A stretch of 50,704 nt of DNA, taken from NCBI RefSeq assembly GCF_003471165.1, contig NZ_QRIL01000030.1:1-50704 (forward strand), in the 5' to 3' direction. Both the position numbers and the translations under genes were made by a program. This DNA comes from Ruminococcus sp. AM22-13 (GTDB lineage Bacteria; Bacillota; Clostridia; Lachnospirales; Lachnospiraceae). The notes below the pieces were generated by a model. The model was not told the origin of the DNA. It saw only the letters and a program-made list of their open reading frames with translations, and made no database searches. Numbering within the stretch: the first letter of the stretch is position 1; every line of letters starts with the position of its first letter. Below, one piece after another: positions 16,678 through 25,735 of the stretch.

Positions 16678-18159
16678 ATGAAGATAGGATTTGACAACGA
16701 CAAGTATCTGAAAATGCAGTCCGAACATATTCGGGAACGTATCAGCAAGTTTGGTAACAAGCTTTATCTGGAATTTGGCGGCAAGCTTTTTGATGACTAC
16801 CATGCTTCCAGAGTTCTTCCGGGATTTGAGCCGGACAGTAAACTGCGCATGCTGATGCAGCTTTCTGATCAGGCAGAGATCGTCATCGTAATCAGCGCAG
16901 CTGACATTGATAAGAATAAAATCAGAGGTGACCTTGGTATCACTTATGATGAAGATGTGCTCCGCCTTATGGAAGTATTCACAGAGCGCGGTCTTTATGT
17001 AGGAAGTGTCTGCATCACTCAGTATGCAGGACAGGAAAGTGCAGACGCATTCAAGAAACGTCTGGAGAAGCTTGGAATCAAAGTTTATGTGCTTTATCTG
17101 ATTCCTGGTTATCCAAACAATACTTCCTTTATCGTAAGTGACGAAGGATATGGTAAGAATGACTATATCGAAACAACAAGACCACTGGTTGTCATTACTG
17201 CCCCGGGACCAGGAAGCGGAAAAATGGCTACCTGCCTTTCCCAGCTTTATCACGAATACAAACGTGGTGTCAAAGCAGGCTATGCGAAATTTGAAACTTT
17301 CCCAATCTGGAATATTCCGCTGAAACATCCGGTAAACTTAGCTTATGAAGCTGCAACTGCAGATTTAAACGATGTCAACATGATCGATCCATTCCATCTG
17401 GAAGCATACGGCGAAACTACCATTAACTACAATCGTGATGTAGAAGTCTTCCCGGTTCTTCAGGCTATGTTCGAGAAGATCATGGGTGAGTGCCCTTACA
17501 AATCTCCGACAGATATGGGTGTCAACATGGCAGGAAATTGTATCGTCGATGATGAGGTCTGCAAAGAGGCTGCACGTCAGGAGATCATCCGCAGATATTA
17601 TAAGAGCATGGAAAATCTGGTACGCGGAACCGGACGCGAAGAAGAAGTTTATAAGATCGAGCTTCTGCTGAAACAGGCACATGTCAATATAGAAGACCGC
17701 AAAGTTGTTCCGGCTGCATTACAGCGTGAGGAAGAAACAGGTGCTCCGGCTGCTGCTATGGAACTTCCTGACGGACGTATCATTACCGGAAAAACTTCTG
17801 AACTCCTCGGTGCATCTTCAGCTCTGATTCTGAATGCCCTGAAAGAGCTTGCCGGAATCGATCATGACAAACATGTCATTTCTCCGGAGGCTTTAAGACC
17901 GATTCAGACTCTTAAGACAGAGTACCTTGGAAGCAAGAACCCAAGACTTCATTCTGATGAAACTCTGATTGCACTTTCTATCAGTGCTGCTGACAATGAA
18001 GATGCGAAACTGGCTCTTCAGCAGATTCCGAAGTTAAAAGGATGCCAGGTTCATACTTCTGTATTGCTTTCTCAGGTAGATATCCTGGAATTCCGTAAAC
18101 TGGGTGTTGAACTTACCTGTGAACCGAAATCTGAACATGCTAAGAAACCACAGAAATAA
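16678..18159 (+). CDS. DUF1846 domain-containing protein
   Basis: Cytosolic protein of 493 residues that matches the DUF1846 family in length and in the N-terminal block [10 protein letters not shown]. An ATP-binding-like loop [15 protein letters not shown] lies near residue 181, followed by HEYKRG and the P-I-W-N block. Structural work on the family suggests a nucleotide- or cofactor-binding enzyme, but no reaction is assigned. A GGAAAGGAA sequence precedes the ATG. It is monocistronic, with an upstream structured repeat and a bidirectional terminator after it. Confidence 0.9.
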   Translation: MKIGFDNDKYLKMQSEHIRERISKFGNKLYLEFGGKLFDDYHASRVLPGFEPDSKLRMLMQLSDQAEIVIVISAADIDKNKIRGDLGITYDEDVLRLMEVFTERGLYVGSVCITQYAGQESADAFKKRLEKLGIKVYVLYLIPGYPNNTSFIVSDEGYGKNDYIETTRPLVVITAPGPGSGKMATCLSQLYHEYKRGVKAGYAKFETFPIWNIPLKHPVNLAYEAATADLNDVNMIDPFHLEAYGETTINYNRDVEVFPVLQAMFEKIMGECPYKSPTDMGVNMAGNCIVDDEVCKEAARQEIIRRYYKSMENLVRGTGREEEVYKIELLLKQAHVNIEDRKVVPAALQREEETGAPAAAMELPDGRIITGKTSELLGASSALILNALKELAGIDHDKHVISPEALRPIQTLKTEYLGSKNPRLHSDETLIALSISAADNEDAKLALQQIPKLKGCQVHTSVLLSQVDILEFRKLGVELTCEPKSEHAKKPQK

Positions 18160-18272
18160 CTAAGCAGAAAATACTATCAACGCATGCATAAATACTGAAA
18201 TATCGATTTCAGAAGTTTTATCATCCACGCATAATAACTTTATAGTATTGATATACAAAATAAAATGATATG

Positions 18273-18326
18273 CAAAAAGTTCCTCTTTGATTATATGATT
18301 TATTCATATAAATGAGAGGAACTTTT
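18273..18326. terminator. Bidirectional terminator, DUF1846 gene / glycerophosphodiesterase gene
   Basis: AAAAAGTTCCTCTTTGATTA pairs with the segment ending GAGAGGAACTTTTTT, with inner pairing TATATGA/TCATATA. T-runs occur on both strands. Confidence 0.88.
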
Positions 18327-18337
18327 TTAACACGCTC
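18319..18337. repeat. GAGCGTGTT-type end (fragment)
   Basis: The minus strand reads GAGCGTGTTAAAAAAG, the same end as the elements at 3564-3648 and 32693. It is fused to the terminator T-run. Confidence 0.4.
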
Positions 18338-18381
18338 TATACAAAGCACTTCACAGCACATTGGGAGGATAATTATCTGAT

Positions 18382-19131
18382 TTATTTTCCTACAATTTCC
18401 AATGCTCTGTCCGGATAATTGGTAATGACTGCTTCAGCGTCTGCATCTTTTACTAACTGGATATGTTCTGGTTTGTTTGCTGTCCAGACGTGCATTTTTA
18501 ATCCTGCACGTTTTACTTCTTCCATAAACTGCGGATATTTCAGATGATAAACAGCAGGATGTACCGCATTGATTCCCAGATTCTTGGCATACATGGCAGG
18601 ATTGATCCATCCGTCGCTGAAAAGAATACCTGTCTGTACATGATCATCCAATTGTTTTAACTGCATCAGACTGTAATGGTTGAATGAGGAGTAGATCAGC
18701 TGATCTTCCATGTGCATTTCTTTTACCAGTTTCAATATCTTCTCTTCCATTCCTGGATAAAAGCAGATGCTGTTTTTTAATTCGATATTTACCATCATAT
18801 CTGTGGTGCGCATCAGATCCAATACTTCTACCAGAGTTGGAACACGGTAAATCCCATTTGGTTCTACGTCTGTGCTAACCTTTAACTCTTTTACCTGTGC
18901 CAGAGTCATATCTTTGATCAGACCTGTTTTGTCTGTGACACGATCTACGGTCTCATCATGCATAACGATCAGTTCGCCATCTGCTGATGTATGTACATCC
19001 AGTTCGATTCCATCTGCGCCCTGCTTAATGGCAAGTTCAAATGCTTCCATGGTATTCTCTGGTCTGTATCCGCTGGCACCTCTGTGTGCCCATACTTTCG
19101 TTTTTCTGCTTTCCCTTGTTGTTTCTGCCAT
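18382..19131 (-). CDS. Glycerophosphodiester phosphodiesterase
   Basis: Hydrolyses glycerophosphodiesters to an alcohol and glycerol 3-phosphate. The 249 residues are typical of the cytosolic UgpQ-like subgroup, with no signal peptide. The GDPD motifs AHRGASGYRPENT, GADGIELDVHTSADG and VMHDETVDRVT supply the catalytic His pair and the metal-binding Glu and Asp. The C-terminal part has MHVWTANKPEHI and DAVITNYPD-like blocks. The ribosome site AGAGG is about 10 bp from the ATG. It appears to be a single gene bounded by hairpins. Confidence 0.92.
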   Translation of the reverse strand: MAETTRESRKTKVWAHRGASGYRPENTMEAFELAIKQGADGIELDVHTSADGELIVMHDETVDRVTDKTGLIKDMTLAQVKELKVSTDVEPNGIYRVPTLVEVLDLMRTTDMMVNIELKNSICFYPGMEEKILKLVKEMHMEDQLIYSSFNHYSLMQLKQLDDHVQTGILFSDGWINPAMYAKNLGINAVHPAVYHLKYPQFMEEVKRAGLKMHVWTANKPEHIQLVKDADAEAVITNYPDRALEIVGK

Positions 19132-19170
19132 TTTTCTATATGCCTCTCTTAAAATTTTTTTAAATGCCTT

Positions 19171-19211
19171 AATCGAGTAGGAGGGAGTGATTAGCTCCCT
19201 CCTACTCGATT
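19171..19211. terminator. 17-bp perfect hairpin
   Basis: AATCGAGTAGGAGGGAG (19171-19187) and its perfect complement (19195-19211) flank a 7-nt loop. It lies upstream of the glycerophosphodiesterase gene and downstream of the secreted-protein gene (both minus). On the minus strand a T-run (TTTTTTTAAAATTT region) follows only after a gap, so termination is plausible but not classical. Confidence 0.55.
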
Positions 19212-19279
19212 CGTAACAGTTCAGTACTCTCGTGAGATAATAGAATACTGGATAGTTACTATCTTTCTATATTCAATAA

Positions 19280-21505
19280 TCATAAAGATTCCGGTCTTTC
19301 TACCTCATAGTTTGACCAGTCATCAATGGAAGTGGAGGCAGATGTATCTGCGCTGTCCTGGTAAGAATCTACTGTGATCGTATAGTCACTGTCACCTTCT
19401 ACATAAGTGGTTCCATCTGTGCCCACAACAGAGACTGTTTTACCGTCTGCATCTGTAATTGTTCCTGCATTTGACAGAGAAGTGATCTTGCTGTCACCGG
19501 TTACTGTCCATGTGGAATCTTTATCGATTACTACATTACAGTAGCCGTCTCCACCGTTTCCTGCATATGTTTCATCATTGACAAAAGCGCCTTCCAATGT
19601 GCTTCCATTAGTCATATAAAAGTCCAGATCACTGATAGAATCCCAGATTACATTTCCTTTCATATCCTGACTGTCCGCTGTGAAGTTACAGTCAGAACCG
19701 TTGGATCCGCTCTGTCCCCATCCACGCTGGTTATTATTTCCTGTGCACTGCAGGAAGAATTCGCTGTCATCATTATATGTGATGTCGACATCTTTTAATG
19801 CGATCGTACATTCTGTATTGGTTGTGTAAAATAAACCGCCGTTTTTGGATGTGATCGTTCCGCCATCCATCTGGAAAGTACTGTTTCCTACTTCAGAATC
19901 ACCGGACATACTCTGATAAAGGATGACCGTCCATGTTGTATCATTCTGATCATCATCACTCATATTTCCGGTCAGGTTACTGTTATAGAGTCTCAGGGAA
20001 TTTAATCCTTCAATGCAGACAGCTTCTGATCCGTTTGCTGTCAGCTCTGCATTATTGACAGCGATATCTGCTGTGCAGTAAACTGCCGGTGATCCTACTC
20101 CGTTAGATGTATAAGTTCCGTCATCTACCACCATTGTTCCGCCGCCTCTGTCACTTCGGATTGCCGCAGAGGATTCACCGTTTGTCTCTACGCTGAGATC
20201 CCATGCATAGAGTTTTCCGCCGCCAGCTGCATGAATACCGCCTGAAGTATCCTGCTGTGTGCTGATATCTGTATCTGCCGCATATACCGTTCCATCACCG
20301 TATGCAAAAAGTCCTGCGCCACCTTTGCTGTCAGTCGTTATCGTACTGTCTTTGACATAAGCAGTTCCGTCTGTGGCAAGGACTGCTGCACCTACACCAT
20401 AAAAGCTGGAATTGTCACCGCCCTGACTGTCTGACGATGTTCTGGAGATTGCATCATTGTTAAATGTAACTTCTGCGCCGTTGGAAACCAATGCTGCATT
20501 CTCATTCGTTTCTGTGGACTCCAGGGATGTGTCGGAAACTGTTTCGTCTGAACTGTATTCATTAGCCGCTGCGTAACTGTCCACACCGGAATCCTGACCA
20601 CCAGGGCCTCCCTGGCCCCCGCCCATTTCCATGGACTGAACTGTGATGGTTGCTGCATTTCCGTCATCATCTAATGTGATAGATACTATATCGCCCTCTT
20701 TGATATCATCTAATGTAATTTCCTCGCTCTGACCTGCCCCTGATTCGTCTGTAGCTTCTCCATCAGGTTTCTCCGGAGCTTCTTTACTATCAGAGTTATC
20801 TGTTGATATATCGTCTGATTTTGCAGAGGTGCTATCGTCTGCGGAATCTTCATCTGGTTTTTCAGAAGTTTCTCCACTATCTTTTTCTGGTTTTTCAGGA
20901 GTATTACCATCAGGTGCTCCCTGGCCTCCATCCATGGTCTGTTTTGTAATTATAGTACTATCGGTGACTGTAATTTCCTGTTCTTCGCCTGTAAGATCTA
21001 ACATAGATGGAGCTTCGCCATCTGGTGCTCCCTGATTATCTTTGACTGAATCTTTATCTAAATTTTCTGCTGTATCTTCTTTCGTATCAGAAGTTTTATC
21101 TTTTGTCTCTGTATCTTTTGCTGCTTCGTTTGCTGTTTCATCTACATCTGCAGATTCATCAGTTCCATCATCAGACTCTTTCCCATTTTCTGGTTTTGCA
21201 TCACCGTCTTCTGGTTTCTCAGGTGCTTCTCCCGGCTGTTCCATTTCTTTTCTGGTTCCTACTGCAATTGTGATTTTTCCATCCGCTACAGATTTCACTT
21301 CTCCCAGAATTTCATTTTCATCTGTTTCTTTCTTGCTGTCTTTATCTGTATTCTCGTCAGATGAATCAGTCGTATCTTCTGCAGTGTCACCTGCTTCTTT
21401 GGTGCTTTCTGTTTTACTGTCTGCTGCAAATGCTGTTGCTGTAGAACCCACGGATGTTGCTGTGATCATAACTCCCATAATCATTGCCAGATGTTTATAC
21501 TTCAT
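19280..21505 (-). CDS. Secreted acidic protein with predicted beta-helix region
   Basis: 741 residues. A signal peptide (1-27, ending AFA) is followed by Asp/Glu/Lys/Pro-rich low-complexity sequence to about residue 320, containing four EKP[ED] units and two QGAPDG motifs. Short beta-rich patches are embedded: ILGEVKSVADGKITIAVG, and ITLDDIKEGDIVSIT followed by LDDDGNAATITVQ. From about 340 to 700, repeated strands of the type GAAVLATDGTAYVKDSTITT resemble a right-handed beta-helix, as in adhesins or polysaccharide-binding proteins. No LPXTG, lipobox or C-terminal membrane anchor is visible, so retention at the surface is unexplained. Function is unknown; adhesin or carbohydrate-binding roles are inference. 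Confidence 0.8.
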   Translation of the reverse strand: MKYKHLAMIMGVMITATSVGSTATAFAADSKTESTKEAGDTAEDTTDSSDENTDKDSKKETDENEILGEVKSVADGKITIAVGTRKEMEQPGEAPEKPEDGDAKPENGKESDDGTDESADVDETANEAAKDTETKDKTSDTKEDTAENLDKDSVKDNQGAPDGEAPSMLDLTGEEQEITVTDSTIITKQTMDGGQGAPDGNTPEKPEKDSGETSEKPDEDSADDSTSAKSDDISTDNSDSKEAPEKPDGEATDESGAGQSEEITLDDIKEGDIVSITLDDDGNAATITVQSMEMGGGQGGPGGQDSGVDSYAAANEYSSDETVSDTSLESTETNENAALVSNGAEVTFNNDAISRTSSDSQGGDNSSFYGVGAAVLATDGTAYVKDSTITTDSKGGAGLFAYGDGTVYAADTDISTQQDTSGGIHAAGGGKLYAWDLSVETNGESSAAIRSDRGGGTMVVDDGTYTSNGVGSPAVYCTADIAVNNAELTANGSEAVCIEGLNSLRLYNSNLTGNMSDDDQNDTTWTVILYQSMSGDSEVGNSTFQMDGGTITSKNGGLFYTTNTECTIALKDVDITYNDDSEFFLQCTGNNNQRGWGQSGSNGSDCNFTADSQDMKGNVIWDSISDLDFYMTNGSTLEGAFVNDETYAGNGGDGYCNVVIDKDSTWTVTGDSKITSLSNAGTITDADGKTVSVVGTDGTTYVEGDSDYTITVDSYQDSADTSASTSIDDWSNYEVERPESL

Positions 21506-21632
21506 AGTGATACCTCTCTTTATATTTTTATACTCTCTTTGTTTTCTTTTGTTGATGGTATTACTATATCTGATAAATGTGTTTGAATTATGGGCAGTCT
21601 GCGAAAAAAATGTGTTCTAATCTGGATTAAAA

Positions 21633-22436
21633 TTAATATAATTCTATTCTTCTATGCTTTAATAGAGGAAGCTGTTCTCTGATCTGTTCTTCCCGTTCCA
21701 GATCAATTTCTTCTATTAAAATTCCTTCTTTTTCATCTAACTGATTTCTGACCTGTCCCCACGGATCTGTCACAATGGAATGTCCCCAGGAAATATATCC
21801 AGCCTGTACATTCCTGGAAGGCGCACATCCAAGCATATAAATCTGATTATCCAGTGCTCTTGCGCGAAAAGTCAGTTCCCAGTGTGCCGGTCCCGTCGTC
21901 ATATTAAAGGCTGCCGGAACGAAGATCATCTTTGCCCCCTGCAATACCATCCTCCGGGCAAATTCCGGGAAGCGGATATCGTAACAGATCATAACTCCCA
22001 TTTTTCCAAATTCTGTATCAAATACGGTGGCGTGATTGCCTGGTGTGAGGGTATCTGATTCTTTAAAATACTGTCCACTTTTTACATTAATGTCAAAAAG
22101 ATGCGCTTTTCTGTGTTTTCCGATCTGGTTTCCATTTCGATCAAAAATGTAGGACGTATTGAAAACATTTCCAGCTTCATCTATTTCCGGCATCGAACCT
22201 GCGATGAGATAAATCTGATATTCTCTGGCATAATCAGACATTGCCTGCCAGGATGGGCCGCCTTCTTTTTCGGCATAAACCGGGAAATTTTCTGTCTGAT
22301 ATGGACAGCAGAACATTTCCGGAAGAACTACAAAATCCGGAGATTCTGTTTTTATCTTTTCTATATATTTCCCTGCTGTACGAATATTTTCTGTTTTATC
22401 TTCTACTGTTGGCATCTGAATGGCTGCTACTTTCAT
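21633..22436 (-). CDS. Carbon-nitrogen hydrolase (nitrilase superfamily, Nit2/omega-amidase-like)
   Basis: Cytosolic amidase of 267 residues. The catalytic triad is visible as E40 (VVLPEMF), K111 (HRKAHLFD) and C152 (MICYDIRFPE). The block FNMTTGPAHWELTFRARALDNQ, as read across two segments, is typical of Nit2-type enzymes that hydrolyse alpha-keto acid amides or act in metabolite repair. The substrate cannot be told from sequence. It lies about 130 bp upstream of the secreted-protein gene on the same strand, with no visible functional link. Confidence 0.9.
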   Translation of the reverse strand: MKVAAIQMPTVEDKTENIRTAGKYIEKIKTESPDFVVLPEMFCCPYQTENFPVYAEKEGGPSWQAMSDYAREYQIYLIAGSMPEIDEAGNVFNTSYIFDRNGNQIGKHRKAHLFDINVKSGQYFKESDTLTPGNHATVFDTEFGKMGVMICYDIRFPEFARRMVLQGAKMIFVPAAFNMTTGPAHWELTFRARALDNQIYMLGCAPSRNVQAGYISWGHSIVTDPWGQVRNQLDEKEGILIEEIDLEREEQIREQLPLLKHRRIELY

Positions 22437-22564
22437 ATTTGTTCTGTCCTTTCTATGGTAAATCAGTTATCTACAGTCTATCGGCTGTGCAGTTCTACAA
22501 GAATCAATTTTTACATATCTACTATATCAGTAAAAAAATACTCTTACAATCATACTCTATAAAG

Positions 22565-22593
22565 TTGCTTCTGTTTTTTTTATATGATATAGT
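22565..22593 (+). promoter_or_regulatory. Possible promoter of the toxin-antitoxin pair
   Basis: TTGCTT (22565-22570), 17-bp spacer, TATAGT (22588-22593). It places the start near 22600, just before a 10-bp inverted repeat (22617-22660). Confidence 0.5.
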
Positions 22594-22616
22594 AAAAACA
22601 CCAGAATTTATTTCTG

Positions 22617-22660
22617 CTTTACGAAAGATAAAGAATTGACATAAAAATAATTTCGTAAAG
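22617..22660 (+). promoter_or_regulatory. Inverted repeat over the toxin ribosome site
   Basis: CTTTACGAAA (22617-22626) and TTTCGTAAAG (22651-22660) are perfectly complementary. The right arm runs into the AAGGAG ribosome site of the toxin gene (22658-22663). It could be a protein operator or an mRNA stem that hides the ribosome site. Confidence 0.6.
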
Positions 22661-22671
22661 GAGTGATATAT

Positions 22672-22908
22672 CTGGAAATTAAATATTCAAAGCAGGCCCT
22701 TAAGTTTTTAAAAAAGCAGGATTCCATAACTCAAAAACATATCATCAATGCCATATCCAAGATTCCTCAAGAAGATATAAAAACATTACAGGGTGCCAGT
22801 GGATATCGATTGCGTATCGGTGATTATCGTGTGATTTTTGACTATATTGATAGCATTATATTTATCAAGGCTATTGGAAATCGTGGACAGATTTATAAAG
22901 GAGTGTGA
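22672..22908 (+). CDS. RelE/ParE-family toxin
   Basis: Small basic protein of 78-81 residues with the family pattern: IKYSKQALKFLKKQD at the N-terminus, ASGYRLRIGDYRVIFDY in the core and a C-terminal GNRGQIYK. RelE members cleave mRNA on the ribosome and ParE members poison gyrase; the YRLRIGDYRVIF block favours the RelE type. No ATG exists at the N-terminus. The AAGGAG at 22658-22663 is 8 bp from an in-frame CTG (22672) and overlaps an in-frame GTG (22663). CTG fits the spacing best and is used here; GTG remains possible. It overlaps no other gene and is followed at 4 bp by the partner gene. Confidence 0.82.
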   Translation: MEIKYSKQALKFLKKQDSITQKHIINAISKIPQEDIKTLQGASGYRLRIGDYRVIFDYIDSIIFIKAIGNRGQIYKGV

Positions 22909-22912
22909 TTTT

Positions 22913-23152
22913 ATGACTGCAACAAAAGAACGTATTATAGGTGCTGTATCTATTATGAGCGATAAAGACGCCGATATTTTCTGGCGCATTATTCAAAATC
23001 ACTTTACAGCTCCTGATTTATTCGCAAACATTGAAGATACAGAACCTGATGAAACTGATTTAGCAATGCTAAAAGAAATAGAACATAATCCCGACTGCCA
23101 TGAATTTATCTCTCAGGAAGAACTAATGAAAGAACTTAACATCGAAATTTAG
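22913..23152 (+). CDS. Putative antitoxin partner of the RelE-type toxin
   Basis: 79-residue acidic protein, starting 4 bp after the toxin stop. Its ribosome site (AAAGGAG) lies inside the toxin's last codons, so translation is probably coupled. The C-terminal half (TEPDETDLAMLKEIEHNPD...ISQEELMKEL) resembles the toxin-binding tails of RelB-like antitoxins. The N-terminal segment TKERIIGAVSIMSDKDADIFWRI is not a clear DNA-binding fold to me. Order is toxin first, the reverse of canonical relBE. The role is inferred from context and size. Confidence 0.7.
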   Translation: MTATKERIIGAVSIMSDKDADIFWRIIQNHFTAPDLFANIEDTEPDETDLAMLKEIEHNPDCHEFISQEELMKELNIEI

Positions 23153-23210
23153 TAACTATTCGGCAGGCTACTAACTGTGAACGGTACTAAACAATTACAG
23201 AATTTAAAAT

Positions 23211-23254
23211 AACAGCCCCCAGACATGTACTTTTTTCCATGTCTGGGGGCTGTT
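23211..23254. terminator. Bidirectional terminator, toxin-antitoxin pair / galE
   Basis: AACAGCCCCCAGACATG (23211-23227) pairs perfectly with CATGTCTGGGGGCTGTT (23238-23254) across a 10-nt loop, between convergent genes. Confidence 0.88.
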
Positions 23255-23272
23255 TATACTTTGTATTATTTA

Positions 23273-24289
23273 TTATTCATCATAACCATTCGGGTTATTG
23301 GACTGCCATCTCCAGGAATCTGCGCACATTTCTTTGATTCCGTTTTCTGCTTTCCAACCAAGTTCTTTTTCTGCTTTGGAAGCATCGGAATAGCATGTTG
23401 CGATATCACCCGGGCGACGTGCTTTGATCACATATGGAATCTTAACACCTGTAGCAGCTTCAAAGTTCTTTACGATATCAAGAACGCTGTAGCCTTTTCC
23501 TGTACCAAGGTTGTAAATGCTTAAACCGGAGTTGTCTTCGATTTTCTTAAGAGCTTTTACATGTCCTTTTGCAAGGTCAACTACGTGGATATAATCTCTG
23601 ACACCAGTTCCGTCCGGAGTATCATAGTCATTTCCAAATACACCCAGTTCTTTCAGTTTTCCAACTGCAACCTGTGTGATATATGGCATCAGGTTGTTCG
23701 GGATACCGTTTGGATTCTCACCGATTGTTCCGCTCTTATGAGCACCGATTGGGTTGAAGTAACGAAGAAGAACTACATTCCATTCCGGGTCTGCTTTCTG
23801 AATATCTGTCAGAATCTGTTCCAGCATGGATTTTGTCCATCCGTATGGGTTTGTACACTGTCCTTTCGGGCATTCTTCTGTAATCGGGATGATTGCCGGA
23901 TCTCCGTATACAGTTGCAGATGAGGAGAAAATAATATTCTTTACATTATGTTTTCTCATCACATCTACCAGTGTTAATGTTCCGGCGATATTGTTCTCAT
24001 AATATTCCCATGGCTTTGCAACAGATTCTCCTACTGCCTTCAGTCCTGCAAAATGAATACAGGAATCAATATCTTCTTTATCAAAAACTTCATTTAAAGC
24101 ATCGCGGTCCAGGATATCTGCTTTGTAGAATTTCACTGGTTTGCCTGTGATCTTTGAAACTCTTTCCAGAGATTTCTCACTTGCATTGCTTAAGTTATCC
24201 AGAACAACAACATCATATCCTGCGTTCTGCAATTCTACAACTGTATGGCTTCCAATATAGCCTGCTCCACCTGTAACTAAAATTGCCAT
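23273..24289 (-). CDS. galE: UDP-glucose 4-epimerase
   Basis: NAD-dependent short-chain dehydrogenase-type enzyme that interconverts UDP-Glc and UDP-Gal; some members also interconvert UDP-GlcNAc and UDP-GalNAc. The 338 residues match the family. The Rossmann motif GGAGYIGSH is at 7-15, the SSSATVYG block precedes the catalytic pair YGWTK, and NPIGAHKSG and ARRPGD follow. GGAGG precedes the ATG. It is separated from the nahK-like gene by 347 bp with a terminator-like hairpin and a candidate operator, so it may be a separate unit. Adjacency suggests it supplies the epimerase step for that pathway. Confidence 0.95.
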   Translation of the reverse strand: MAILVTGGAGYIGSHTVVELQNAGYDVVVLDNLSNASEKSLERVSKITGKPVKFYKADILDRDALNEVFDKEDIDSCIHFAGLKAVGESVAKPWEYYENNIAGTLTLVDVMRKHNVKNIIFSSSATVYGDPAIIPITEECPKGQCTNPYGWTKSMLEQILTDIQKADPEWNVVLLRYFNPIGAHKSGTIGENPNGIPNNLMPYITQVAVGKLKELGVFGNDYDTPDGTGVRDYIHVVDLAKGHVKALKKIEDNSGLSIYNLGTGKGYSVLDIVKNFEAATGVKIPYVIKARRPGDIATCYSDASKAEKELGWKAENGIKEMCADSWRWQSNNPNGYDE

Positions 24290-24467
24290 AATAATTCCTC
24301 CTAACCTGTCTTCCTGCTACAATACCTGTTTTTTTGCAATTTCTGTTATTTTTTCTCTTTCAACAATACCTATATTAGTTCACAGCATCAGAAATATCCT
24401 TGATAATTCTGAGTGTAATCTATAAAATTCTGCGATATCCTGTTTCACATCTGCAAAATTTATCTCT

Positions 24468-24505
24468 GTATTTTACAGCACCCTATATTCAGAACTGTAA
24501 AATAC
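24468..24505. promoter_or_regulatory. 11-bp perfect inverted repeat upstream of galE
   Basis: GTATTTTACAG (24468-24478) and CTGTAAAATAC (24495-24505) are separated by 16 bp. It is a candidate operator for galE; there is no T-run to suggest a terminator. Confidence 0.45.
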
Positions 24506-24534
24506 CGTTGCCTGGCACGTCATGTATTGTAGAA

Positions 24535-24585
24535 AATCCTGCGAAAATATGATTTCTCTCATATCCCCGCAGGATAATTCTATCC
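24535..24585 (-). terminator. Likely terminator after nahK
   Basis: On the minus strand ATCCTGCG pairs with CGCAGGAT, with inner ATATGA/TCATAT, followed by a short TTTTC. It lies about 60 bp after the stop codon. Confidence 0.6.
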
Positions 24586-24636
24586 AAATCAGTTCATAAA
24601 TACAAGTCTTTATGGACATGTACGTTTTTTTTATAC

Positions 24637-25731
24637 CTATTTATACTTATTTACAATCTCTTTCATCCGGGAAAGTTTTTCTTCCATGTCTTTCACCAGT
24701 TTAAACTGTGTTCTGCAACGATCCAGATTATGTCCCTCTCTGTGAATCTTGAAATAATGATCTCCTTCCAGATAGTCTGTGAGGAAACGCATTCCACATT
24801 CAAAGGTCATAAGGATTGCTCCCATGGGAAGCATATCCAGTTCTGCCTCAGTCAGTGCACCGCCACAGCCTTCAATGAAACCTTTGACATAAACTTCATA
24901 CAAGTGAAGATCGCAGGACACCTTCGTCAGGTCTTTCTCATCCTCTGCTCCGGTACTTGCGCCAAAGCGGATAGAATCACCGAAATCATTTACGGAAAGC
25001 CCCGGCATTACAGTATCAAGATCAATCACACAGATGGCTTTTCCCGTTGCATTATCAATCATAATGTTATTCAGCTTGGTATCATTATGTGTAACACGTA
25101 ACGGCAGTTTTCCCTGATCCTGCATATCGCACAGGACATGTGCCAGTTCTGTGCGATCCAGCACAAACTGAATCTCTTTTTCCACATCTGCGGCTCTGTG
25201 ACATACATCTTTCTCCACAGCAGTTTTAAACTTATCCAGCCTGTCCACCGTATTATGAAAATTCACGATGGTTTCATGAAGAGTTTCTGCCGGATAGTCT
25301 GCAAGCAGCCTCTGGAAATGTCCAAAAGCAACTGCACTCTGGTAAAAATCTTCCTCATCTTTTACCATATCATAGCAAGTGGCATTTTCAATGAACAAAT
25401 ATACTCTCCAGTATTCCCCGTCCTCATCTACATAATAAGGAAGTCCATCCTTTGTCATCACAAGATTCAGAGTCTCTCTCTCCACATCTCCACCGTTTTC
25501 CTGGATCTTTTTCTTCAGCCAGGCGGTAACACCGCTGACATTCTCCATCAGTTCCACAGGTTTGGTAAAAATACTCTTGTTCATTTTCTGAAGAATATAA
25601 TGTTTGCCTGTATCATAAGTCAGGCGGTAAGTATCATTGATATGTCCGCTTCCATAAGGAATACATTCTGTCAGATTATCTCCCAGAACAAATGCACTGG
25701 TGATATTCTTTATCTCCCTGTTAATTTCCAC
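24637..25731 (-). CDS. nahK: N-acetylhexosamine 1-kinase (NahK/LnpB-like)
   Basis: Aminoglycoside-phosphotransferase-fold kinase of 364 residues; bifidobacterial NahK is about 360. It would phosphorylate GlcNAc or GalNAc at C1 with ATP. Seen are GSGHINDTYRL near the N-terminus, the catalytic HNDTKLNNIM block, IDLDTVMPG for magnesium, and a C-terminal helix with FECGMRFLTDYLEGDHYF. The start is GTG (25729-25731) with GGAGG upstream inside the end of the preceding gene; no ATG is near. The two genes are 4 bp apart and form one operon. Substrate is inferred from the family. Confidence 0.88.
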   Translation of the reverse strand: MEINREIKNITSAFVLGDNLTECIPYGSGHINDTYRLTYDTGKHYILQKMNKSIFTKPVELMENVSGVTAWLKKKIQENGGDVERETLNLVMTKDGLPYYVDEDGEYWRVYLFIENATCYDMVKDEEDFYQSAVAFGHFQRLLADYPAETLHETIVNFHNTVDRLDKFKTAVEKDVCHRAADVEKEIQFVLDRTELAHVLCDMQDQGKLPLRVTHNDTKLNNIMIDNATGKAICVIDLDTVMPGLSVNDFGDSIRFGASTGAEDEKDLTKVSCDLHLYEVYVKGFIEGCGGALTEAELDMLPMGAILMTFECGMRFLTDYLEGDHYFKIHREGHNLDRCRTQFKLVKDMEEKLSRMKEIVNKYK

Positions 25732-25735
25732 TCAA

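Larger units (their letters stand above)
24290..24636. other. Intergenic region galE-nahK, no gene seen
   Basis: This 347-bp AT-rich stretch holds an inverted repeat (24468-24505) and a terminator-like hairpin (24537-24585). I see no open frame with protein-like features. The galE promoter is probably here but I cannot place a convincing -35/-10 pair. Confidence 0.6.
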
